From: Schistosoma haematobium
Lineage: Eukaryota > Platyhelminthes > Trematoda > Strigeidida > Schistosomatidae
DNA length: 64,000 nucleotides
Reading direction: 5' to 3'
NCBI RefSeq assembly: GCF_000699445.3
Contig: NC_067195.1
Span: 86,190,569 to 86,254,568 of the forward strand
The notes under the pieces were generated by a model. The model was not told where the DNA came from and made no database searches. It was given only the letters and a program-made list of their open reading frames with translations. Positions 56,478-64,000 of this stretch are shown here, piece by piece (within the stretch, counting starts at the first letter, position 1; every line of letters starts with the position of its first letter). Both the position numbers and the translations under genes were made by a program.

Positions 56478-56582
56478 GGTCGTTCAGTGTCTTCAGGTTA
56501 TCAACAACGATCTAGTTTAGATCGACTCGTAGTGTCAACTATGAAAATACTACAATCTCTTCACAAATCCCTATATTGATAA
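56478..56582 (+). mobile_element. S1 SINE, 3' part after the S3 insertion
   Basis: GTTCAGTGTCTTCAGG to the S1 terminal motif CTACAATCTCTTCACAAATC. Confidence 0.75.
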
Positions 56583-57052
56583 CAAACGCATTAGCAACAC
56601 TTCATAGAAGTAAATTATTTACACGCGTAAGCTTTATGTGTGAATTAACCAATTAGTTTCGAAGGATCAATTAACCTTACTTTTATCAGTTAATTAAACG
56701 AAAGAAAGAAAACTCTAAGATGATTTTAACTAAACACCATTGAAATGTAATTTAGTGGTCTCTCTCTCTCTACAATTCGCATAAAATAATCAATTTTGCT
56801 GGAATGAAATTTCACACACTCGTATATGGAATATTTAAACAAGGGTGTATACTATTGTACTATAATTAATTTCAATCGATTAGCCTTAAAACTAAATGTA
56901 GAATGATCATTGAATTAAACAAACATAGGCTAGTTGACTTGATATTTACAAAAGAATATTTAAGTATTCTTAAAGAAAACAAACAGATATATGGTTGAAG
57001 AAATTGGATAGGAAAGAGTAAAAATAATCTTTGTAGCTAGTTGGTACTATTA

Positions 57053-57620
57053 GTCCCGACCGTTGTTGCTACCTCGACGTGGTGGTCGGGCTTGCCTATC
57101 GTGATGAAGCAACCGAGCTATACTGACTGGAACAACTGTTCCTCAAGATCCTACCACGTCAGAAAGGTCGGTTGAAGAGCGGTAAGACTAAAAGCAACAA
57201 ACCCAAGGTCCGAAGGCGAAGTCGTACTGCTGACTGTACAGAGGTGTGAAAGCAGTAAGGTGTTTCCTTCAGACAACCAGCATGACAGCGATGCTACCTT
57301 CCCACAAGGAGGGGTGGAGTTAGAAAAGGTCGACCCTAAAAATGCACACCTCGCCTTATCCCACGGATATCCGTCTCCGGCGGTAAAGTCCCAACAAGTA
57401 CGAAGCTAACACAAAAATTACCCATAAAAAGGTCGTGTGTGACTGACCTCAAGCAGTTGTCCCTTGGGCACTGTGGTCACGCTCCCAGGTCACTAAGACC
57501 ACTTCTAACCCGATTCCCTTTTCACGTACCCCCAGAAGAACCCTTCCACGGTGTGGGCAACCGGCAAGTGATAACCGCCCTCATACCTCTAACAGCACTC
57601 AAAACCACTGTATAATCAAC
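57053..57620 (+). mobile_element. RTE retrotransposon (family B), 5' region only
   Basis: Matches 60539-61690 minus two insertions found there. It starts near CCCGACCGTTGTTGC and runs through the untranslated leader, with shared blocks such as GGCGAAGTCGTAC, CCTTCAGACAACCAGCAT, ATATCCGTCTCC and CTCAAGCAGTTGTCCC, ending around CACTCAAAACCACTGTATAA before the endonuclease ORF would begin. A retained 5' end with no 3' part is unusual for a LINE copy. Confidence 0.75.
57055..57113 (+). ncRNA. Candidate HDV-like ribozyme at the RTE 5' end
   Basis: Nested pairing in HDV topology: P1 CCCGACC (57055-57061) with GGTCGGG (57084-57090), 7 bp; P3 ACC/GGT (57071-57073, 57081-57083) with a 7-nt loop TCGACGT; P2 GTTGC (57065-57069) with GCAAC (57109-57113). 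P4 and the catalytic cytosine in J4/2 could not be assigned. HDV-like ribozymes at 5' ends of RTE and R2 elements are known in other animals. The second copy at 60541 keeps P3 but not all of P1. Confidence 0.4.
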
Positions 57621-57925
57621 TGATACTATTAGTCAATAAAGAACATCATTTGTAATTTTGAAGAAATCCATACTGTCATAGAGATTTGAAGCAATATAGT
57701 GACACGATGGTAAAAGACACTAATATTGAGCATTTAGACTCTTATAAAGAGATGGGATTGTAACTTTACTTCAGTGATCGAAAATGTAATGAATAAAGCT
57801 CGAAATCAAAGCTAATCGGAAATTCAAGTGACTTAAGGCACATGATTACACACATTTTTCAATATTGATAATGGTCTAGCTAGAGTCTACTAAATATGTT
57901 TGTCGAATTTCAAGAATCAAGAAGG

Positions 57926-58441
57926 GTTTTATTTATTTATTTGAACACATAAATATCGGTACAAGGGGACACCAAATACATATGCACAACACAAATTACT
58001 TGATTTGCATATAGACTGTGATGCTGTCCGGGTGCCAAAACCGATGCAGGTGGTTTTCTTAGGAGGCCACACCCGAAGCCTTCGACCAAAAGTTCTGATC
58101 CACAAGGCAGTGGAGCAACGTAAGGAGATGCAATCACATGGTAGCCGGTGACCAATGATTCGTTCATGCCCATTTGTTCCTTCAGAATCCGGCAGCTCAT
58201 GTGCGCCATTGGTTTGAAATCAGGGATTTTCAACTCCCCGAAGTGGATTCTCCATATCCGCCTGTTAAAGCACCGAACATTCGCTTTTTGTCCTCTCAAT
58301 TTTGTGAATAACAGTAATGCCGCGAGAATGCAGTGAGTAGGACTTCCCTGGGAGTGGTTGTATGCATGTGGCCATGTGAGAGCATTTCGAGAGGGAGAAC
58401 GAACTATCCTCACCCTCGGTCGTACCATGGCATTTGGGGGA
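57926..58441 (-). repeat. R3 repeat, nearly complete, minus strand
   Basis: TTTATTTATTTATTTGAAC tail at 57926, start near ATGCCATGGTACG at 58441 (plus-strand view). Converges with the plus-strand copy at 58846. Confidence 0.75.
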
Positions 58442-58845
58442 TCAACGAGATTGCTAATTATGGTCTTGAGATGGAAATAATAAACTATCAAGCTGAATAT
58501 ACTATAAATGAATGTTGGAAAACTTCAACATTCACTGAACTCAACTCGTTGGTGACAAAGGAAGTATTTTATGATCTAGAAAATCTTAAGTATAAAAATG
58601 TTCATTATCCTTTTTCTGGAAATGAACTTGGATTTAAGAGTAAGAATTTTCATGCAGGATCATATTCAATAAAGTGGCATTGAAACCTGAAGTAACAGAG
58701 GTTAATCTTAAGTAACTTCTGGGCTTTTACAACAAGGAAAATGTGTACAGTTGTATTCATCACGTTCACAAGATGATAACTGTTAACGATGATGACTGAG
58801 TGTTAGGAAAATCTTAGTATCACCAATAAATAATGGATATCAGTA
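58442..58845. other. Spacer between inverted R3 copies
   Basis: ~400 bp, with an open frame at 58333-58683 of which only the part beyond R3 is unique (includes TFTELNSLVTKEVFYDLENL). No family recognised. Confidence 0.35.
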
Positions 58846-59296
58846 ATACCCTGGTACAGCCGAGAGTGGTGAGAGTCAGTAATCCCTCTTCAAATGCTCT
58901 CACATGGCCACGCGTATACAGCCACTGCCAGGGAAGTCCTACTCACTACCTTCTTGTGGCATTACTATTGTTTGCGAAGTTGAGAGGACGAAAAGCAGAT
59001 GTCCAGTGCTGCAACCGGGTTGGTGGAAACAGAGTTCACCTAGGTGAGTTGGGAAACTCTAATTCCAAACCAATGGTGTACATGGGCTCCAGTATCCTGA
59101 AGGAACAAAAGACGTATGAACTTAATTTTGGCTGCATATCCTAACGTTGCTCCACTGCCTTGTGAATCAAACCTTTAGGTCGAAGGCTCGGGGTGTGGCC
59201 CCCTAAGAAAACCATAAACTGAATTATTTATATGGCGTATATCTATTTGTTGCCTCCTTGTACCAATGTTTATGCGTTTAAATAAATAAATAAATT
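58846..59296 (+). repeat. R3 repeat, plus strand
   Basis: CCCTGGTACAGCCGAGAGTG through the TTTAAATAAATAAATAAA tail, with a small internal deletion near 59210. Confidence 0.75.
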
Positions 59297-59544
59297 GTAA
59301 TAAGAAACATTTTTAAGGTTTGAATATACCTGACATACTATCAATGATCACCTGGTATTTTTAATAAAACCGTTCGTTCATCTATGTTTCACAATAATAT
59401 AAAACTAGAGAACGATTGTTCTTGGCTTCTATCTTGATAATGTTTGGTAATCACATTAGTCAGTAATTAATTAGTTTAGCTTTTTGGGAAGTTGTGATAT
59501 GTCAATAAGTGTTCATTTGAAAAGAGATTATTCTACGGAGTCGC

Positions 59545-59665
59545 ATAGTCGAAGCAACCACCTCCGTTACTTCTACACTTAATTTCCGGTCCAAAGCCAG
59601 GATAAAGGAAGAGAGTTGAGCATGAGGTTAGCGACCACATCCCGTAGAAAAGTAACTCGTTAAAA
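59545..59665 (+). repeat. R8 repeat fragment
   Basis: See 51555-51662. Confidence 0.35.
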
Positions 59666-59928
59666 AAACACAAACCAGAAAAAATAATTCAAACCATTTA
59701 ATCTATGTCCTGGGAGTTAGAAGGTCTTCATTTAGATGAGTTATGACGCCTCATGATGAAAACCGGTCTCCTTCGGAAGTCACGAGGTTGATGCCCTTTC
59801 TGACAACCAGAGTAACCATTAGTTACGTAATGGTTAAAACTTAAACTTTTCGAACACAATGGTGATATGGGATACAAAACAAAAATAAATTTTTTGTTGA
59901 AAAAAAAGCCAAGAAGAAAAATACCTAC

Positions 59929-60111
59929 CTCGTTCAGCAGCATTTTGGAAATCATTGACTGTAAGAAATCCACCAGTATTTTCATGTATTAAACCAACAC
60001 TAACAGCTAAATCGAAATAATATGAAAATGCATAAAATTCACGTGTTTTCACTTCCACTGGTTGATGAACAATATTATTGTTTGGTGGATATCTGATAAC
60101 ATTTATATCAC
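59929..60111 (-). CDS. ENTPD5/6-type nucleoside diphosphatase, upstream exon
   Basis: Minus-strand exon, acceptor GTTAATAG|GTGAT and donor GAACGAG|gtaggt, 183 nt, ending in phase 1. It encodes DINVIRYPPNNNIVHQPV, KTREFYAFSYYFDLAVSV, GLIHENTGGFLTVNDFQ and NAAER. F-Y-A-F-S-Y-Y-x-D followed by G-G-x-L-x-V-x-D-F is diagnostic of ENTPD5 and ENTPD6 (schistosome ATPDase2-like). The 4841-nt intron to the exon at 55087 contains S1, S3, RTE and R3 copies. Upstream exons, with the apyrase conserved regions 1-4, lie beyond the window's right side or were not recognisable. Confidence 0.88.
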
Positions 60112-60802
60112 CTATTAACAATGAAAAGAAAAGAAGTGAATTGATTGTTTATCACAATGGGAAAAAACAACAACAATAACAAACAAAAATCACATTGATT
60201 AAAGGAAAACAAACCTGACAATAACCTTATTGAATGAAAGTATAATAAAGAAGATATTCTGAAGAATGTATTATGTTGATTTGTAAATTTTTATCCAAAT
60301 TATATTCTTCAGTTGACAAAATGATGATAAAATTAATTTTTTGATAAATTAAGTAGGCAAGTAGGTGTATGGGTAGGTAAGTAGGTAGGTAGATAAAGTA
60401 ATGTCCTAACACTCTGAAGCAATCGACTTTTAATTATTAGGTTGTAAATTTAACAACTTAACTGTCTTGCCTAATTCATTCTAAGTAGTAGTTAGTTTTT
60501 TTATTGGTATTATTACCATATATACCAATAAAAACTATAGCCGAACGTTGCTGCTACCTTGACGTGGTAGTCGGGCTTGTCTATTGTGATGAACCAATCG
60601 GGATATACTGGCTGGAACAATCGTTCTTCAAGTTCCTACTATGCCAGGCAGGTTGGTTAAAGAGTGGTAAGACTAAAAGCAGCAAATCTAAGGTCCAAAG
60701 GCAAAGTCGTACAGCTCACTGTACAGAGACGTGACGGCAGGGAGGCGTTTCCTTCAGACAACCAGCATAACAGCGATGCTGCCTTACAACAAGGAGGGGT
60801 GT

Positions 60803-61118
60803 TGTTAGCGGGACATACACTGGATTAAAGCATACTCAATGCACGATTACTTTGGTGCACACTGATTGGCTAATTCTTATCCAATCAGCACTAGTTGATA
60901 TTTCGAGAATACTCTAGAATCTCCTCATGTAAAAACTATAAATATACTAACGTTCTCCCTATTATGCTTCTTACTTCCATCTAACTTTGTTATCTGGAAT
61001 ATAATCTCTTTCCTGTTCAACCGTGTTCTGATTTGGGGACTTGTCGAGTGAATCGGTGTCCGAGAATACTAAGTAATAGGAATAGCTGGGTCATAACTGT
61101 AAAGAAGAAATTGTAACA
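60803..61118 (+). mobile_element. LTR of a Ty3/gypsy-like element nested in RTE
   Basis: 316 bp, TGTTAGCGGGACATACAC ... AATTGTAACA, with a TATA-like CTATAAATATAC near 60938. It is directly followed by GTGGCGACGGGGAT, which looks like a primer-binding site start (TGGCGAC...), so a little internal sequence remains before RTE resumes. Family not certain; similar LTRs are known from schistosome gypsy elements. Confidence 0.6.
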
Positions 61119-61307
61119 GTGGCGACGGGGATGGGTAGGGTTAGAAAAGGTTGACCCTAAAAATGAACACCTCGCCTTATCCCACAGATATCCGTCTCCC
61201 AACAAGTACGGAGCTAACACGAAAATTGCCCACAAAAAGGTCGTGTGTGACCGACCTCAAGCAGTTGTCCCTTGGGCGCTGCGGTCAGGCTCTCAGGTCA
61301 CTAAGAC

Positions 61308-61565
61308 TGTGGTGTGTGCTACTTATATTGATATAAGTAGTATATGATGTTAGTCGTGAACAGAAGGTCTGGGAGCAGAGACAAGAGGATCGAAAAGTAA
61401 AGAATGGAAACAGGATGCAATTTGTATGAAAATACAAGAACAATGAAGTCTGAGTCATCTTGAGACAATTGGTGGACATTTTGCAAATTAAGCATTTACT
61501 TCATGATTGTTAGTTTTTATTAACAAGTCCTGTAATTTTGTGTTGAATACATTCGACTATCCCCA
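61308..61565 (-). repeat. R4 LTR-like repeat nested in RTE
   Basis: Plus-strand view TGTGGTGTGTGCTACTTAT to CGACTATCCCCA. Carries the palindrome CTACTTATATTGATATAAG. Confidence 0.6.
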
Positions 61566-61699
61566 CCCGCGTTCTGTTCACTACAAGAGCACCTCTAATC
61601 CAATTTCCTTTTCAGGTACCTCCAGAAGAATCCTTCCACGATGTGGGCAACCGGGAAGTGATAACCGCCCTCATACCTCTAACAGCACTCAAGATCACT

Positions 61700-62662
61700 G
61701 TATTCATAATCAACCTCCCTCTTCAATTCCTATTATTCCTCCTACATCGACTTTCAATGCTAAACTTCCTCTTTCGACTTCCTCCCCAAGTGTCACCATA
61801 GCCAACGATTCTAGTGCTCAAAACACTGTCCCAGGTCTACTGAAACCTCGCTCCACACTACACATTGGAGCCTTCAATGTACACATCCTATGTCAAATCG
61901 GTCAGCAGGCTTCCTTGGCTAAAACCCTAGAGTCTCTTTCCATTGATGTGTGCTGTGTCTCCGAAACACGCATACAGGATTTCAGTGTGGTCATTCACTT
62001 GACCTCACTTAGCCAAAACAGAGAGACGACGAGACACACCCTCCGTTTATCCGGCGACCCAGTTCTCGTGGACTGGTAGGTGTAAGCATAGCACTAAGTA
62101 CGAGGGCAAAACAAGCACTATTAGATCCCTGTTAACAGTCGTCTATGTGCTGTTCGGCTAAACGGCTCTGTAAGAACTCGGAAGGAGAGGGACACACCTC
62201 GTTGACTTTTCGTCGTTTCTGTCTGCGATCCCACTGACTGCAGCCCGGATGAAGTGAAAAATGACTTTTATAGAAAGCTTTCTGAACTTCTTCAAAAAGC
62301 TAAACGTTCAGTCATAGTACTCGTAGTAGGTGACTTTATTGCTCCATTAGGTAGCTTAAACAAAACGGAAAGATATTTAGGTGGGTATTTTGGTATTTCG
62401 GGTCAGAGGACGGATACTAGTGACCGTCTGCTGCAACTGTGCTCAGACAATCGTTTATTCTTAGCATAAGGAGAGACATCGTCTAACATGGCGACCCCCT
62501 ACACCAAACCAACGATAGACTCAAATAGACCTTATTGCCATCAATCATCGTTGCAGAGATTCGATGGAAAACTGACGCTTGTTCTGGAATACATGTTTAG
62601 ACTCTGACCACACTCTAACACGAACACGTATTTGCTTAAGCCTTACTGGCCTCAGCCATATT
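61700..62662 (+). pseudogene. RTE endonuclease domain (family B)
   Basis: Plus-strand frames: STLHIGAFNVHILCQIG, QQASLAKTLESLSIDVCCVS, ETRIQDFS (the catalytic Glu of S-E-T-R), then VKNDFYRKLSELLQKA, SVIVLVVGDFIAPLGSLNK (G-D-F-N now G-D-F-I), RYLGGYFGISGQRTD, RLLQLCSDNRLFLA, TQIDLIAINHRCRDS and TCLDSDHTLTRTRIC (the S-D-H motif intact). There are frame changes at about 62075, 62470 and 62570. After LSLTG the sequence jumps at about 62662 to the family B 3' end, missing the whole reverse transcriptase. Confidence 0.85.
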
Positions 62663-62990
62663 GGTAGATTCAGACTACTTGGTTTGGTCCGCGCCACTAT
62701 CGTAACCAGTGCTTGGAAACTCTGTTTGGCATAACTCAGAATCCATCACAATGATATAGGTGAATACATTCTCTATCTTCCTTTAAACGGTGAGATTGAA
62801 ATTATTTTACACCTTTCTTTCCACGAACTAATTCTTTGTTCCTGTATCATATCCTTATATGAAATTTTTTTTACTATCATAGAATTAACTACTTCTATGA
62901 ATTTGGTGTTCAACTTGTTGTACTAATGAGGCATGCCAACTTGAACAGATGCATATATGTGCCTGGTCCTACGTTGTAGATAACTAGTTA
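62662..62990 (+). pseudogene. RTE 3' end (family B) fused to the endonuclease
   Basis: Corresponds to 52996-53365 in complement: GGTAGATTCAGACTACTTGG, then the untranslated tail to CCTGGTCCTACGTTGTAG. No tandem GACT tail beyond one unit. Confidence 0.7.
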
Positions 62991-63394
62991 AATTAAACTA
63001 ATAGCTAAATTAATACATGAGTATGCACAATTAGTCAATAACGCATAATTGTATAGGATTTTATTATCATTCGTTAGCAATAGGTTATTTAATAAGGTAT
63101 ATGTATTTCCACTGCCTCTGATCAAACTATTGAACTATTACATAATATGGAGTATGTATATGTTCAAATCACTTTTTTCTCAAGTGTGCGTTCTAGGCCT
63201 GTTTTTGTTATATGAAGTTTGCTTTAATTAAATAATTATATCTGTTAACCTCGTAAATTTACGCGGTTCTTAATCTAACTGAAAACTAACTACTGATAAA
63301 CTAAAAAAAGTACCACCATGATTATTCAAATACTTTTCTCTTACTCTTTTACCATACTGAAGAAACAAGACGTTATCACTAATATGATTATTAT
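62991..63394. other. No feature seen
   Basis: AT-rich; short ORFs without family. Confidence 0.45.
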
Positions 63395-63868
63395 TTATTA
63401 TTTCAACAAATAAATATTGGTACAAGAGGGCACCAAATATATGTGCGCCACACCATATTTGTGTGTGTGTGGGTTGTAATACTGCCCGGGTGCCCAGACC
63501 AAGGCAGGTGGCTTTCTTGAGGGCTACACCCCGAGCCTTCGACCTAAAAGTCTGTTCCACAAGGCAGTGGAGCATCGTAAGGAGATGCATTCCCATGGTA
63601 GCCGGTGACCAACGATTGGTTCATACGCCATTTGTTCCCGCAGGATACTGGAGCCCATGTGCACCATTGCTTTGGTTTGGGATCCGGTTAAAGTGCCGGA
63701 CATTCGCTTTTCGTCCTCTCAGTTTCGTAAACAACAACCCCGTCACCAGAAGGCAGTGAGTAGGACTTCCCTGGCAGTGGCTGTATACGCGTGGCCGTGT
63801 GAGAGCATTTCGAGAGGGAGGGTGGGCCCTTCCCACTCTCGGCCATACCAGGGCATTTGGGGGCATCA
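63395..63868 (-). repeat. R3 repeat, minus strand
   Basis: Tail TTTATTATTTCAACAAATAAA at the left, start near TGGGGGCATC at the right (plus-strand view TACCAGGGCATTTGGGGG). Confidence 0.75.
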
Positions 63869-64000
63869 CTCATATGATTTAAACATTGAACATATTTGAC
63901 GACGAAGATAGATGTTAAGAATACAAGACTATTCATAAAGATTTAAGACTGAATATGAATGACAGTTAATCATAGAATAAGAAATCTTTTATAGACAATT

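Larger units (their letters stand above)
60539..61690 (+). mobile_element. RTE retrotransposon (family B), 5' region with two nested insertions
   Basis: Same leader as 57053-57620, starting CCGAACGTTGCTGCTACC. Interrupted by an LTR-like element at 60803-61118 and an R4 repeat at 61308-61565. Continues into the endonuclease ORF. Confidence 0.75.

Noticed and set aside
57937..58491. 184-codon minus-strand ORF as a gene
   Set aside because: Lies almost wholly in repeat R3; other R3 copies do not keep this frame.
63463..63936. Overlapping ORFs on both strands
   Set aside because: All within repeat R3, with no consistent frame between copies.
1..64000. CRISPR arrays, operons or bacterial promoters
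   Set aside because: No regularly spaced repeats or gene-dense layout; introns, SINEs and LINEs show a eukaryotic genome.

Overview
The window looks like a piece of a schistosome (blood fluke) nuclear genome, most probably an African-lineage Schistosoma, though the species cannot be fixed by eye. The sequence is AT-rich and intron-rich. It is packed with tRNA-like short repeats that carry hammerhead ribozymes (the Sm-alpha type and relatives), with RTE-, CR1- and Penelope-type retroelement relics, with solo LTRs, and with a Mutator-like transposon whose gene has very short introns. Only a small fraction is host coding sequence.

Host genes, all on the minus strand except one: (1) a claudin/PMP22-type tetraspan, closest in my memory to TMEM47/VAB-9, with a first exon at 12363-12199 and a second at 1928-1694, continuing off the left end; (2) an unrecognised exon at 27377-27194; (3) a nearly complete 6-phosphogluconolactonase gene in five exons from 36112 to 31495, with introns of 36, 37, 1352 and 2450 nt; (4) on the plus strand at about 37105-37859, a spliced gene with a DUF4806-like domain and introns of 42, 29 and 165 nt; (5) two consecutive exons of an ENTPD5/6-type nucleoside diphosphatase at 60111-59929 and 55087-54981. 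Intron phases match at every join proposed.

Mobile DNA by region. 1-31 kb: more than a dozen copies of an S1 SINE, Sm-alpha and S3 SINEs, RTE and CR1 tails, two Penelope-like relics (one keeping a GIY-YIG endonuclease segment), and a solo-LTR family with clean 5-bp target duplications. 30-34 kb: a foldback element disrupted by a 517-bp repeat (R3) with a 9-bp target duplication, more R3, and RTE reverse transcriptase fragments inside the lactonase introns. 37.8-46.7 kb: a block of CR1-like elements, including an internally deleted one with a PHD-finger ORF1 and at least three decayed minus-strand reverse transcriptases. 46.9-48.9 kb: the Mutator-like transposase, readable across five introns of 25-47 nt, with one nonsense and one frameshift. 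51-64 kb: more Sm-alpha, S1 and S3, RTE 5' ends and endonuclease with nested LTRs, and inverted R3 copies.

The most unusual theme is catalytic RNA in mobile elements. Three different tRNA-promoter/hammerhead repeat families coexist here; one has inserted into the ribozyme of another with an 8-bp duplication; and the 5' end of an RTE copy can be drawn partly as an HDV-like nested pseudoknot.
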